Source of the DNA: Stieleria maiorica | GTDB lineage: Bacteria; Planctomycetota; Planctomycetia; Pirellulales; Pirellulaceae | Length of the DNA stretch: 64,000 nucleotides | Direction of reading: 5' to 3' | Assembly: GCF_008035925.1 (NCBI RefSeq) | Contig: NZ_CP036264.1 | Location: 1,895,409-1,959,408 of the forward strand | In this document: in pieces, positions 16,394-25,371 of the stretch | Position numbering within the stretch: position 1 is the stretch's first letter | How the letters are laid out: each line of letters starts with the position of its first letter | Notes under the pieces: generated by a model | Databases searched by the model: none | The model's input: the letters and a program-made list of their open reading frames with translations, nothing else | What the model was told of the DNA's origin: nothing | Translations under genes and position numbers: made by a program

Positions 16394-16430
16394 GCCCCTC
16401 GGAAACAACACAATCAAAGAGTCGTAAACG

Positions 16431-17141
16431 ATGGGACAGAAAGTCAATCCAATCGCGTTTCGAACCGGTGTCACCCGCGGCTGGTGCAGTCGATGGTACG
16501 CGTCGAAACAAGATTTTGCGGACCTGTTGGTCGAAGACCGCAAACTGCGGAACTTCATCACCAACCACCCCAAGAAGAACCAATACAAGAACGCCGGGAT
16601 CGATCGCATCGAGATCGAACGGACGCGTGACGAAGTGCGAGTGATGATGTACGTCGCTCGGCCGGGATTGATCATCGGCAAGAAAGGCCAGGAGATCGAG
16701 ATCCTGCAGGCAGAACTGCAGAACTTGATCGGCCGCCGGATCAACTTGAAGGTCGAAGAAGTCGGCCGACCCGAGCTGCAGGCTCAATTGGTCGCCGAGG
16801 ACATCGCACAGCAGTTGCAGAAGCGGTCCAGTTTCCGGCGGACGATGAAGCGATCGCTGGAACAGACGATGGACGCCGGTGCCAAGGGCATCAAGATCCA
16901 GCTGGCCGGGCGATTGGGCGGAGCGGAAATGGCTCGCCGAGAAAAACAAAGCATGGGCTCGATTCCGTTGAGCACATTGCAAGCGAAGATCGATTACGGA
17001 ACGACCGAAGCGATGACGCCACAGGGGCACATCGGAGTTCAGGTCTGGATTAACCAAGGTATTTACGGAGACGACAACGATGGCGCTGATGCCCAAACGG
17101 GTCAAGCATCGAAAAAGCCAAAGAGGGCGCATAAAAGGTAG
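16431..17141 (+). CDS. rpsC: 30S ribosomal protein S3
   Basis: S3 forms the mRNA entry channel. The 236-residue protein starts MGQKVNPIAFRTGVTRGW and has the KH-domain motif RPGLIIGKKGQEIE (about residues 82-95). The conserved fold ends near VQVWINQGIYGDD. The last 20 residues (basic, ending KKPKRAHKR) are encoded by DNA that overlaps the rplP start by 62 bp, an unusually long overlap. Confidence 0.96.
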   Translation: MGQKVNPIAFRTGVTRGWCSRWYASKQDFADLLVEDRKLRNFITNHPKKNQYKNAGIDRIEIERTRDEVRVMMYVARPGLIIGKKGQEIEILQAELQNLIGRRINLKVEEVGRPELQAQLVAEDIAQQLQKRSSFRRTMKRSLEQTMDAGAKGIKIQLAGRLGGAEMARREKQSMGSIPLSTLQAKIDYGTTEAMTPQGHIGVQVWINQGIYGDDNDGADAQTGQASKKPKRAHKR

Positions 17142-17496
17142 TGCGACTCGTGGCAACACGGTCGTCTTTGGTGACTACGGGATCCAGTCATTGGAACCCG
17201 GTTGGATCAAAGCGACGACGATTGAAGCGGGACGGATTGCGGCTCAGCAATACGTCCGTGGCGAAGGAAAACTGTACATCCGGGTGTTTCCCGACAAGTC
17301 CGTCACCAGCACCCCGCTGGAAACACGGATGGGGAAAGGTAAGGGTGAGCCGGATTTCTGGGCCGCAGTCGTCAAGCCGGGGACCGTGCTCTACGAACTC
17401 GGCGGTGTGACCGAACAGCAAGCCAAGGTTTGTTTCGCCCGATTGGCGAGCAAGCTGCCGGTGAAAGTACGCTTCGTCGAACGGCGGACGTTCTAA
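17080..17496 (+). CDS. rplP: 50S ribosomal protein L16
   Basis: L16 binds the A-site finger and aminoacyl-tRNA end. The 138-residue protein has LMPKRVKHRKSQRGRIKG, GRIAAQQYVRGEGKLYIRVF and the MGKGKGEPDFWAA block. The ATG at 17080 has GGAG nine bases upstream inside rpsC; a second ATG at 17089 would still leave a 53-bp overlap. Confidence 0.96.
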   Translation: MALMPKRVKHRKSQRGRIKGSATRGNTVVFGDYGIQSLEPGWIKATTIEAGRIAAQQYVRGEGKLYIRVFPDKSVTSTPLETRMGKGKGEPDFWAAVVKPGTVLYELGGVTEQQAKVCFARLASKLPVKVRFVERRTF

Positions 17497-17603
17497 ACAG
17501 GAATCAGAGAACGGCTCTGATCCGACAATGACAACGATCGAGCCGTCGGGCGATTCGAGCCCACGGACCCGACCTATCACTTTTGTTTTTCGAAGGCCTG
17601 GTC

Positions 17604-17822
17604 ATGACCAGCAACAGCGAACTGAGAGAGATGAGCGACGAACAGCTCGAAGCAACCGCGGCCGAAGCGGCTGCCGATTTGTTTCGACTGCGTTTCCAGT
17701 CTCAGTCGGAGCGTTTGAACACGCCCAGCGACATCCGCAAAAACCGACGTTTGATTGCTCGAGTCAAGACGATTCAGACCGAGCGAAGCAAAGCAGCCAA
17801 CAACACCCCAGCCGAAGCGTAG
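17604..17822 (+). CDS. rpmC: 50S ribosomal protein L29
   Basis: L29 sits next to L23 at the tunnel exit. The 72-residue protein has the helical-hairpin pattern ELREMSDEQLEATAAEAAAD then LFRLRFQSQSERLNTPSDIR, and a short Ala/Pro C-terminal tail. ATG 17604 is chosen; an earlier ATG at 17583 lacks conserved residues. A 107-bp gap separates it from rplP. Confidence 0.93.
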   Translation: MTSNSELREMSDEQLEATAAEAAADLFRLRFQSQSERLNTPSDIRKNRRLIARVKTIQTERSKAANNTPAEA

Positions 17823-17826
17823 CATC

Positions 17827-18153
17827 ATGCCAAAACGCGTAGTTTCGGGCATCGTCACCAGCGACAAGATGGACAAGACGCGCCGCGTCGAAATCAATCG
17901 TTTGGTGAAGCACCCCAAGTACAAGAAATATATCAGCCGCCGATCGGTGTGCCACGTCCACGACGAGGCCAACGAGTCCGGCGTCGGCGATCGCGTCGAG
18001 ATCATCGAATCCGAACCGCTGAGCAAGTTGAAGCGGTGGCGTTTGGTGCGGGTGATCGAGAAGAGCACCGAAGTCGATTTGGTCGCCTTGCGTGCCGCAC
18101 GCAAGGAAGCCGAGCAAGCAGAGGCTGCGTCGGCCGGATCCGAAAGCGAGTAA
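17827..18153 (+). CDS. rpsQ: 30S ribosomal protein S17
   Basis: S17 binds the 5' domain of 16S rRNA early in assembly. The 108-residue product has the OB-fold signature SGIVTSDKMDKTRRVEINR and GVGDRVEIIESEPLSKLKRW. The acidic tail after residue 85 (EAEQAEAASAGSESE) is longer than in E. coli S17. It starts four bases after the rpmC stop. Confidence 0.95.
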   Translation: MPKRVVSGIVTSDKMDKTRRVEINRLVKHPKYKKYISRRSVCHVHDEANESGVGDRVEIIESEPLSKLKRWRLVRVIEKSTEVDLVALRAARKEAEQAEAASAGSESE

Positions 18154-18175
18154 TTTTCCAGGTCAATAACCAGCC

Positions 18176-18544
18176 ATGATCCAACAAGAAACCCGTCTCG
18201 ACGTTGCCGACAACACCGGTGCCCGTCAGGTGATGTGCATCAAGGTCCTCGGCGGCAGCCGGCGCCGGTTCGCCCGCGTCGGTGACGTCATCATCTGCAG
18301 CGTCAAGAGCGTGATCCCGGGCAGCGAGATCAAGAAGAAGGCGATCGTCCGTGCGGTGATCGTGCGGACCAAGACCCCGACGCGTCGGGGTGACGGCAGT
18401 TACATCAAGTTCGACAGCAACGCCGTGGTCCTGATCGACAAAGACAAGGCGCCCCGCGGTACGCGGATTTTCGGTGCGGTCGCTCGGGAATTGCGTGAGC
18501 AGAGCTTCATGAAGATCGTCAGCCTGGCCAACGAAGTGGTCTAA
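18176..18544 (+). CDS. rplN: 50S ribosomal protein L14
   Basis: L14 contacts 16S rRNA at the subunit interface and is the docking site of RsfS. The 122-residue protein is of exact family length, with [38 protein letters not shown] and the C-terminal [10 protein letters not shown]. Confidence 0.97.
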   Translation: MIQQETRLDVADNTGARQVMCIKVLGGSRRRFARVGDVIICSVKSVIPGSEIKKKAIVRAVIVRTKTPTRRGDGSYIKFDSNAVVLIDKDKAPRGTRIFGAVARELREQSFMKIVSLANEVV

Positions 18545-18636
18545 GAATCCAAGTGGCCGGAGCCGAAGCGGCTCCGAGTCTGAGAACAAACACATTGGGC
18601 GGCCCGCTCGCCCAGTCCAAGCAGAGTATTCCAGTC

Positions 18637-18984
18637 ATGTTGCTCAAAGTTGAAGACGAAGTGCTAGTGATCGCCGGAGGTGACAAGGGTCATCGCGGCA
18701 AGGTCCTGGTCGTCGATCGCAAACAGAACAAAGTTGTCGTCGAAGGCGCCGGCTTGGTGCGGAAGCATGTCCGCAAGAGCCAGAAGAACCCGCAAGGCGG
18801 GCGTCTGAGCAAGGAGATGCCGATTCACGCCAGTAACGTGATGGTCATCGACCCGACGACCGACAAGCCGACGCGGATCGGAGTCCGATACCTGGACGAC
18901 GGTACCAAGGAACGATTTGCAAAGAAGAGCGGTGCAAGCCTGGGAAAAATCTCCCCGCCCCGTGACAAGTACAAGAAGGCGTGA
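18637..18984 (+). CDS. rplX: 50S ribosomal protein L24
   Basis: L24 starts 50S assembly. The 115-residue product has the KOW motif [20 protein letters not shown] near the N-terminus and KSQKNPQGG followed by [16 protein letters not shown] 18637 was chosen over in-frame upstream codons because the KOW domain starts directly after it. Its TGA overlaps a possible GTG start of rplE. Confidence 0.95.
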   Translation: MLLKVEDEVLVIAGGDKGHRGKVLVVDRKQNKVVVEGAGLVRKHVRKSQKNPQGGRLSKEMPIHASNVMVIDPTTDKPTRIGVRYLDDGTKERFAKKSGASLGKISPPRDKYKKA

Positions 18985-18992
18985 AGCGAACC

Positions 18993-19565
18993 ATGGCAAC
19001 CAAACCACGACTGCAATCCACCTACGAAGATTCCATCCGCCAGGCGCTCGTCGAACGCTACGGATACAAGAACCCGCACCAGGTTCCGCGGCTGGAAAAG
19101 ATCACGCTGAACATGGGCGTCGGCCAAGCGATCGGGGACAAAAAGATCCTCGACCTGGCCTACGATGCGATGACCCAGATCGCCGGTCAAAAACCGGTGA
19201 TGACGGTCGCCCGCAAATCGATCGCGAACTTCCGCTTGCGTGAAGGCATGCCGATCGGATGCATGGTGACCCTGCGTCGACAACACATGTACGAATTCCT
19301 GGACCGGATGGTCTCGATCGTTCTGCCCCGAGTTCGCGACTTTCGCGGGATCAGCCGCAAAGCGTTCGACCGCCGCGGGAACTACACGATGGGTTTGACC
19401 GAGCAATTGGTCTTCCCCGAACTGAACCCTGACAAATTCACCCGCCCGCAGGGCATGAACATCACGTACGTCACGTCGGCCAAGACCGATGACGAAGCAC
19501 GCACGTTGTTGGAATTGTTCGGCATGCCGTTCAAAGCGGCACCGGGTAAGAGCGACGCCGCGTGA
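18993..19565 (+). CDS. rplE: 50S ribosomal protein L5
   Basis: L5 binds 5S rRNA and the central protuberance. The 190-residue protein has [11 protein letters not shown], the [17 protein letters not shown] block and [21 protein letters not shown] 18993 gives MATKPRLQ; an upstream GTG at 18981 overlaps the rplX stop and would add four residues. Confidence 0.95.
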   Translation: MATKPRLQSTYEDSIRQALVERYGYKNPHQVPRLEKITLNMGVGQAIGDKKILDLAYDAMTQIAGQKPVMTVARKSIANFRLREGMPIGCMVTLRRQHMYEFLDRMVSIVLPRVRDFRGISRKAFDRRGNYTMGLTEQLVFPELNPDKFTRPQGMNITYVTSAKTDDEARTLLELFGMPFKAAPGKSDAA

Positions 19566-19628
19566 GCGACGCTTTAACAGTCACTTTATTTTGCGAACCG
19601 TTTCACAGCTGCAACCCCAAGACAGCCC

Positions 19629-19814
19629 GTGGCAAGTAAATCAAAAATCGCCAAGGCAAATCGGAAGCCGAAGTTCAGTACCCGGCGCGAGAACCGATGC
19701 AAGTTTTGTGGTCGACCTCGTTCGGTCTACCGCAAGTTCGGTTTGTGCCGAATCTGTTTCCGCGAAAATGCGAACTTGGGTTTGATCCCCGGTGTTCGTA
19801 AGGCCAGTTGGTAA
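19629..19814 (+). CDS. rpsZ: 30S ribosomal protein S14, zinc-binding type
   Basis: The 61-residue short S14 has four Cys (24, 27, 40, 43) in CKFCGRP and CRICFREN, forming a zinc ribbon. This marks the Zn-dependent type, as opposed to the roughly 100-residue Cys-free form. It starts with GTG at 19629. Any zinc-free paralogue would lie elsewhere in the genome. Confidence 0.95.
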   Translation: MASKSKIAKANRKPKFSTRRENRCKFCGRPRSVYRKFGLCRICFRENANLGLIPGVRKASW

Positions 19815-19836
19815 GACAACGGAGCGACGAAAAGCC

Positions 19837-20232
19837 ATGATGACAGACCCGATTGCCGATATGTTGACCCGAATCCGCAATGCCGTTCGCGTGGAACGTG
19901 CGTTTGTGGACATCCCTGCCAGCCGCGTCAAGCGTGGTATTGCCGACGTGCTGAAGCGCGAAGGTTTTATCTGGGATTGGGCGGAGGTCGAAGAAAGCCC
20001 CGTCAACCTGCTCCGCCTGGAACTGAAATACGGTTCCAACGGCGAGCGAGTGATCCAATCCATTCGCCGCATGAGCAAACCCGGACGCCGCTTGTACGCC
20101 CACTGCAAAGACCTGAAACCGGTCTTGGGCGGGATGGGCATCACGATCATCAGCACCAGCAAAGGTGTGATCAGTGATCGTGAAGCACGACGCGAAAAGA
20201 TCGGCGGCGAAATCCTTTGCGAAGTCGCCTAA
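19837..20232 (+). CDS. rpsH: 30S ribosomal protein S8
   Basis: S8 binds 16S helix 21 and in E. coli represses the spc operon through an mRNA mimic near rplE. The 131-residue protein has TDPIADMLTRIRNAVRV and the C-terminal GMGITIISTSKGVISDREAR. Two ATG codons are adjacent; the first (19837) is used. Confidence 0.96.
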   Translation: MMTDPIADMLTRIRNAVRVERAFVDIPASRVKRGIADVLKREGFIWDWAEVEESPVNLLRLELKYGSNGERVIQSIRRMSKPGRRLYAHCKDLKPVLGGMGITIISTSKGVISDREARREKIGGEILCEVA

Positions 20233-20269
20233 CACCCGTACAAACAACGTTTTCAGCAAGTGATCTGAA

Positions 20270-20809
20270 ATGAGTCGTATCGGAAAGAAACCAGTCCAGA
20301 TCCCCAGCGGTGTGACCGTCGGCGTCGCCGATCGTGTCATCACCGTCGAGGGGGCCAAGGGCAAACTGACGTTCACCCACCGTCCCGAGATCTCGGTCGA
20401 CGTCGAAGGGGACACCGTCACCTGCTCACGCAGCGGCGAAGATCGAACCAGCCGTGAACTGCACGGGCTGACCCGTGCGATCATCGGCAACATGGTCGAA
20501 GGCGTCACCAACGGCTATGAGAAGAAGCTCGAGATCGTCGGCGTCGGTTACCTGGCCAGCATCTCCGGCGATACGCTGCAGCTGCGTGTCGGTTATGCCA
20601 ACGAACTTCATCGCAAGATCCCCAGCGATCTGACCGTCACCTGCCCCGACCAGACGCACGTCGTCGTCCAGGGCTGCGACAAGCAGAAAGTCACCCAGTT
20701 CGCCGCCGAAATCCGCTCGCTGCGGAAACCCGAACCCTACAAGGGCAAGGGGATCCGCTACCAGGGCGAACAAGTTAAGATCAAACCCGGTAAGTCGGCG
20801 ACCAAGTAG
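20270..20809 (+). CDS. rplF: 50S ribosomal protein L6
   Basis: L6 lies near the sarcin-ricin loop and factor-binding site. The 179-residue protein has MSRIGKKPVQIPSGV, the duplicated beta-fold, VGVGYLASISGD and the C-terminal RKPEPYKGKGIRYQGE signature. Family length is normal. Confidence 0.97.
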   Translation: MSRIGKKPVQIPSGVTVGVADRVITVEGAKGKLTFTHRPEISVDVEGDTVTCSRSGEDRTSRELHGLTRAIIGNMVEGVTNGYEKKLEIVGVGYLASISGDTLQLRVGYANELHRKIPSDLTVTCPDQTHVVVQGCDKQKVTQFAAEIRSLRKPEPYKGKGIRYQGEQVKIKPGKSATK

Positions 20810-20886
20810 TCCCGGCAAACCCGCTCCAAGCTTCGACCAGACAAGCATCGACAAGAATCGGCCGCGATTATCAGGACGGCACTTCA

Positions 20887-21255
20887 ATGGACAAAAACAA
20901 GAAACTCGGAAAGCAACGACTTCGTCGACGCAACCACGTCCGCAACGTCCTTCGTGGGTCCGCCGAACGGCCGCGTCTGTGCGTTCAGCGCTCGCTGAAA
21001 CACTTCTCGGTGCAGTTGGTCGACGACAACACCGGACGCACGTTGGCCAGCGCCAGCACGCGGGACAAGGCCCTGCGTGACAGCGTCAAGGTCGGCGGCA
21101 ACTGCGACGGTGCCGCGGAAGTCGGGAAGGCGATCGCCGAAAAGGCCGAAGCCGCGGGGATCAAAGAAGTGAAACTCGATCGCGGACACAACAAGTATCA
21201 CGGACGCGTCAAAGCGTTCGCAGACGCCGCCCGTGAAAGCGGGCTCGTGCTTTAG
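20887..21255 (+). CDS. rplR: 50S ribosomal protein L18
   Basis: L18 binds 5S rRNA with L5. The 122-residue protein has the basic RRRNHVRNVLRGSAERPRLC start and the C-terminal DRGHNKYHGRVKAFADAAR. It follows rplF by 77 bp and precedes rpsE. Confidence 0.96.
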   Translation: MDKNKKLGKQRLRRRNHVRNVLRGSAERPRLCVQRSLKHFSVQLVDDNTGRTLASASTRDKALRDSVKVGGNCDGAAEVGKAIAEKAEAAGIKEVKLDRGHNKYHGRVKAFADAARESGLVL

Positions 21256-21330
21256 AATCAGAAGCAGAGATTACGAACACCAATTCAACTTGCCACCCGC
21301 TCGCCGGGCGGCTAACCGAGGGTCGGAACA

Positions 21331-21870
21331 ATTAGTAGCGGAAGCAACCAAAATCGTCGTCGTGGCGGAAAGCAAGCGGAAGAGTCAAAAGATGACGGCT
21401 TGCTCGACCGCGTGGTGAAGATCAAACGCTGTGCGGCAGTCGTGAAAGGCGGTCGTCGTTTCAGCTTTGCCGCAATGGTCGTCGTCGGCGACGGCCAAGG
21501 CAAGGTCGGCTGGGGGTACGGCAAGGCCAACGAAGTGCCGCCGAGCGTCCAAAAGGCGACCAAGCAAGCGACCCGTGACATGGTCAATGTCCCACTGGTC
21601 GAAGGCAGCATTCCGCACCAGGTCTGGGGCAGCTTCGGAGCCGCCAAAGTCACCCTGATTCCGGCCGGTGCCGGTACCGGGATCATCGCCGGACAAGCCG
21701 TTCGGGCGGTCTGTGAAGCCTGTGGCATCCACGACATTCTGACCAAATCCTACGGCACCAATAACCCGGTCACGCTGGTCAAAGCGACCGTGGAAGCCCT
21801 CAAGCAACTGCGGACTCGCGAAGAGACCGCTGCCCTGCGTGGGTTGTCCGTTGAAGAATTGTCCGCCTAA
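21331..21870 (+). CDS. rpsE: 30S ribosomal protein S5, probable ATT start
   Basis: S5 shapes mRNA entry and decoding accuracy. The body has VVKGGRRFSFAAMVVVGDGQ, GKVGWGYGKANEVP and AGAGTGIIAGQAVRAV. No ATG or GTG opens the frame before the conserved domain. A TTG at 21400 has no ribosome site and would remove residues that align with the E. coli N-terminus. ATT at 21331 lies eight bases after GAGGG (21318-21322) and gives 179 residues starting SSGSNQNRRRGGKQ, a basic extension typical of S5. The in-frame stop at 21313 bounds the choice. The ATT start is an inference; the gene itself is certain. Confidence 0.93.
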   Translation: MSSGSNQNRRRGGKQAEESKDDGLLDRVVKIKRCAAVVKGGRRFSFAAMVVVGDGQGKVGWGYGKANEVPPSVQKATKQATRDMVNVPLVEGSIPHQVWGSFGAAKVTLIPAGAGTGIIAGQAVRAVCEACGIHDILTKSYGTNNPVTLVKATVEALKQLRTREETAALRGLSVEELSA

Positions 21871-21951
21871 AAATTTTTGAAACAAGATTGACGCGTCCCG
21901 AGCGAATCAAGCCGCGACGCAACGTGCAACATTGCTTACCTGGGTTTCGTT

Positions 21952-22443
21952 ATGAACCTGAATGATGTCCATCGCGGAATTCAAAAGAACCGCAAACGTA
22001 AACGTATCGGGCGTGGCCCCGGCAGCGGCACCGGTAAAACGTCGGCCCGCGGCCACAAAGGTCACAAGAGCCGCAGCGGATACAGCCGCAAACCCAGCTT
22101 CCAAGGCGGGGCGATGCCGATGTTCCGCCGCGTCCCCAAGCGTGGTTTCAACAACCGCTTTGCCGTCAACGTCTTCGCCGTCAACGTCGGCAAGCTCAAT
22201 GACGTGTTCGAAGACGGTGCCGAAGTCACGCTGGAAGCGATGGCCGCCAAAGATGTCGCCAAGGGCAGCTTCGACGAGGTCAAAATCCTGGGCGATGGCG
22301 AGCTGACGAAGAAACTGACCGTCTCGGCCCACCGGTTCAGCAAGTCGGCCGAAGAAAAGATCACCGCCGCCGGCGGAACGGTCAACAAATTGGTCGCCAA
22401 GCGGACCCCGGAAGAACGCGTCGCCGCGCTGAAACAAGCCTGA
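21952..22443 (+). CDS. rplO: 50S ribosomal protein L15
   Basis: L15 is a late-assembly protein. The 163-residue protein has the typical [20 protein letters not shown] and [17 protein letters not shown] blocks. The gap from rpsE is only 81 bp and has no room for rpmD (L30), which normally lies here. The domain after residue 60 is that of bacterial L15. Confidence 0.96.
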   Translation: MNLNDVHRGIQKNRKRKRIGRGPGSGTGKTSARGHKGHKSRSGYSRKPSFQGGAMPMFRRVPKRGFNNRFAVNVFAVNVGKLNDVFEDGAEVTLEAMAAKDVAKGSFDEVKILGDGELTKKLTVSAHRFSKSAEEKITAAGGTVNKLVAKRTPEERVAALKQA

Positions 22444-22728
22444 TCGATGCCTTCCCCTCCGGCCGACACGCCGGCAGGCACTCGTTTGAGACAAGCGAGC
22501 CAAATTTGAATGAACCAACCAGAACGTCAGTCGCCCCCGCGGACTGGCGTTTTGTTGTTCCGGGGCGAGCCAATTCCAAACGCGATTCGATTTCGGCAGC
22601 CGGTTTGATTTGCCCAACCGTTGCCCTCGCCTTGGATCGCCAAAAACACTAAATTTCCGCAGGTGGCAGCGTTTCGGCCCAGTGCCAGGGTTGCCGCGAC
22701 CGAAATCAACCAACGATGGATCGAGCGA

Positions 22729-24126
22729 ATGCTTGAAAAACTGCGAATCATGTTCACCATCCCCGAGTTGCGGAAGAAAATCTTCCTGACGCTGGGATTG
22801 CTGGCCATTTACCGAATCGGTTTCCACATCCCGCTGCCGATGGTGGACAACGCCCCGACGGATTCCGCCGGCGGGGGAGCGGCCGATTTTCTGGAAAAGG
22901 TCAGCCTGTTCGCCGCCAGCGATCTGCGCCAGTTGACGATCTTCGGGCTGGGCATCATGCCCTACATTTCCGCATCGATCATTCTGCAGCTGCTCGGGAC
23001 CACCGTCCCTGCTCTGGCCGAGCTGAAAAAGGAAGGCCAGGCCGGGCAGAAGAAGATCAACGAATACACGCGTTATTTGACCGTCGGTATCTGTCTGGTG
23101 CAAAGCTGGATCTACGTCTCGGTCATGCTGTCGGCCAGCGGTCCGGGCGGCGGCAACATCAACGCCAATTTCTTGAACGAAGCCGGGACGGGACTGTATT
23201 TGCCCTGGCAATTCGTCGCCGTCGCGGTGATGACCTGCGGCAGTGTGTTCCTGATGTGGCTGGGCGAGCAGATCGACGAGCACGGGATCGGCAACGGGAT
23301 CAGTTTGTTGATCATGGCCGGGATCCTGGCTCAGATGCCCAAGGCGTTGTACGAATTGATCCGTAACATGGAAACCCAATTGACCGGTCTGAGCCGCGGT
23401 CAGGTCGGCATCGAGACGTTGATCTTGCTGTTTGTGCTGTTCATCGGCGTGGTCGTCGGCGTGGTGTTCATCACGCTGGGGCAGCGCAAGATCCCGACGC
23501 AATCGGCCAAGTTCACCCGCGGACGAAAGGTCTACGGCGGCACACGCCAACACCTGCCGCTGCGAATCAACCAAGCCGGCGTGATGCCGATCATTTTCGC
23601 CAGCAGTTTGCTGATGATTCCCGGCGTGTTCTTCGGACTGTTGGCCGGAGCGTTCGAAACCGGCGGTGCGATCTTCAAGGGTCTGAACCTGGTCAGTTTG
23701 ACGATGCAAGACCAGGCGTCTTACTTCTTCAACCTGCTGTACGTCGCGCTGATCTTTTTCTTCTGTTACTTCTGGACGGCGATCACGTTCAATCCGAAAG
23801 AGATCTCCGACAACCTGCGTGACAGCGGCACGTTCATTCCCGGTTATCGACCGGGCAAACGCACCACCGACTACCTGGAAAAGGTGATGGTCCGGATTAC
23901 CTACGTCGGTGCCGGGTTCCTTTCGATCGTCGCGATCGTGCCGACCATCGTTTATGGTTCGCTGGGCGTGCCGTACTCGATCGCCGGGTTCTACGGCGGG
24001 ACGGGGTTGTTGATCGCGGTCAGCGTGGCCTTTGATTTGGTCCAAAAGATCGACAGCCATTTGGTCATGCGAAACTACCGCGGCTTGCTCGAAGGCGCCG
24101 GTGGTGGCGTCAGCCCGGTCGTGTAA
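22729..24126 (+). CDS. secY: Protein translocase subunit SecY
   Basis: SecY is the channel of the Sec translocon in the inner membrane. The 465-residue protein has ten hydrophobic helices, starts with FTIPELRKKIFLTLGLLAIYR, and has the plug region after the first helix. It also shows GLGIMPYISASIILQLL, GNGISLLIMAGI and the C-terminal NYRGLLEGA. The ATG at 22729 lies 285 bp after rplO; this gap shows no small gene. adk follows four bases after the stop. Confidence 0.96.
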   Translation: MLEKLRIMFTIPELRKKIFLTLGLLAIYRIGFHIPLPMVDNAPTDSAGGGAADFLEKVSLFAASDLRQLTIFGLGIMPYISASIILQLLGTTVPALAELKKEGQAGQKKINEYTRYLTVGICLVQSWIYVSVMLSASGPGGGNINANFLNEAGTGLYLPWQFVAVAVMTCGSVFLMWLGEQIDEHGIGNGISLLIMAGILAQMPKALYELIRNMETQLTGLSRGQVGIETLILLFVLFIGVVVGVVFITLGQRKIPTQSAKFTRGRKVYGGTRQHLPLRINQAGVMPIIFASSLLMIPGVFFGLLAGAFETGGAIFKGLNLVSLTMQDQASYFFNLLYVALIFFFCYFWTAITFNPKEISDNLRDSGTFIPGYRPGKRTTDYLEKVMVRITYVGAGFLSIVAIVPTIVYGSLGVPYSIAGFYGGTGLLIAVSVAFDLVQKIDSHLVMRNYRGLLEGAGGGVSPVV

Positions 24127-24130
24127 CCCC

Positions 24131-24715
24131 GTGCGAATCGTCTTCATCGGTCCGCCGGGTGCCGGCAAAGGCACTCAATGCCGACGCCTGAGTCGCGAGT
24201 TGGCAATCCCGCACATTTCCTCCGGTGAAATGCTGCGGGCGACGCGGGACGATTCGACGCTGGGCGAATTGGTCGCCAGCTACATCGACGGCGGCCAGCT
24301 CGCCCCCGACGATTTGATGATGCAGTTCATCATCGAACGGCTGAGACAGCCCGATTGCGACAGCGGCTATCTGTTGGACGGCTTTCCCCGCACCGTCAAT
24401 CAAGCCGAAATGCTGACGGCTTATCTGTCCGAACGGGATCAGCGGATCGATTCGGTGGTCAACCTGATCCTGCACGAGGATGTCTTGGTCCAGCGGCTGC
24501 TCGCACGGGCGGGGGTGGAAGGACGAGCCGACGATACCCCGGAAACGATCCAGGCCCGGTTGAAGGTCTTTCGCGATCGCACCGAACCGGTGTTGGGGTA
24601 TTACCGCAATTGTGGCATCGTGATCGACGTCGACGCCGCGGGGACACCGGATGAGGTGTTTGGGAGTATTTGCGGTTCGCTGCGGAGCAGCGACGGGGAG
24701 TCGCCTCAAGGCTAA
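24131..24715 (+). CDS. adk: Adenylate kinase, short form
   Basis: Adk balances AMP, ADP and ATP. The 194-residue protein has GPPGAGKGT (residues 7-15), the SSGEMLR AMP site and LLDGFPRT. The LID region is reduced to RAGVEGRADDTPETI without the Cys-containing zinc lid of longer forms. GTG start at 24131. It closes the S10/spc operon: map, infA, rpmJ, rpsM, rpsK, rpoA and rplQ are not present after it. Its TAA falls inside a strong palindrome. Confidence 0.95.
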   Translation: MRIVFIGPPGAGKGTQCRRLSRELAIPHISSGEMLRATRDDSTLGELVASYIDGGQLAPDDLMMQFIIERLRQPDCDSGYLLDGFPRTVNQAEMLTAYLSERDQRIDSVVNLILHEDVLVQRLLARAGVEGRADDTPETIQARLKVFRDRTEPVLGYYRNCGIVIDVDAAGTPDEVFGSICGSLRSSDGESPQG

Positions 24716-24748
24716 ACACCAGCGCGCGCTGGTGCCCAGGCTTTAGCC
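24710..24748. terminator. Palindrome over the adk stop, possible operon terminator
   Basis: GGCTAAA (24710-24716) and TTTAGCC (24742-24748) enclose the perfect 18-bp palindrome CACCAGCGCGCGCTGGTG (24717-24734). The adk stop lies in the left arm. There is no T-run, so it may be a repeat element that works as a hairpin barrier rather than a classic terminator. Confidence 0.5.
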
Positions 24749-24859
24749 GCCACAGCTCGCTGCCCCGGGACGTGGAGTGTATTACTGATGGATTCAGTTG
24801 CGTTTGTTCCGTGCGTCATCAAAGACCACTACGCTCGGTTCGCCAACGGCGATTTACAA

Positions 24860-25047
24860 CTTAGCCTGGGGTGAGTCCGGATGAGCCCCAGCGAATCCGG
24901 GCGTAACCCCAGGTCCACGCACACCAATAAACCTGCCCCCTTTCGATCGGCCGACGGCTTTGCCGCCGGCCGATCGAAAGGGGGGGAGAGGGGCTTTCTT
25001 TCCTGGGGTTGCGGTCACTCCGCTGCGCTCGTTCCCTGACCCCAGGC
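24860..25047. repeat. Palindromic element with an 18-bp perfect stem
   Basis: CCTGGGGT near the left edge and ACCCCAGG/CCCCAGG blocks further on (24907-24912, 25002-25009, 25039-25045) form one nested set. Inside lies a perfect stem: 24936-24953 (CCCCCTTTCGATCGGCCG) pairs with 24967-24984, and the loop contains CGGC-TTT-GCCG. The remainder of 24749-25371 holds no credible gene. Confidence 0.8.
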
Positions 25048-25371
25048 GATGGATGTGTATGCCCTTGGGCAAGTGCTGCGGAATGAATTCCGCAGCATAG
25101 TGAAACAGCCTTCTGGGCTAACAGAGAAGATCGATGACCACCACTGAGCGGTACTAACCAAAAAGTCGCTCAGTAATACAAACGACGTTCCCCGCAGCGA
25201 AACCCGTTGCCCGAGGTCCTTTCCGGCTCCTCCCACGGCGCCTTCACCGCGACACTCCCTAAAATCCTCAGCTGCGGGCGCCTTCTTTGCCCTCCGGCGC
25301 TACAATGGGAACTGCGGCGTGCTGCCTTCGCCGCGTCCATCTCTTTGGTCCGCATCGCAAGTCGTTCGAAT

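Noticed and set aside
21907..24174. 755-residue antisense frame across rplO and secY
   Set aside because: Antisense to well conserved genes, rich in Arg, Gln and His as expected of shadows in high-G+C DNA.
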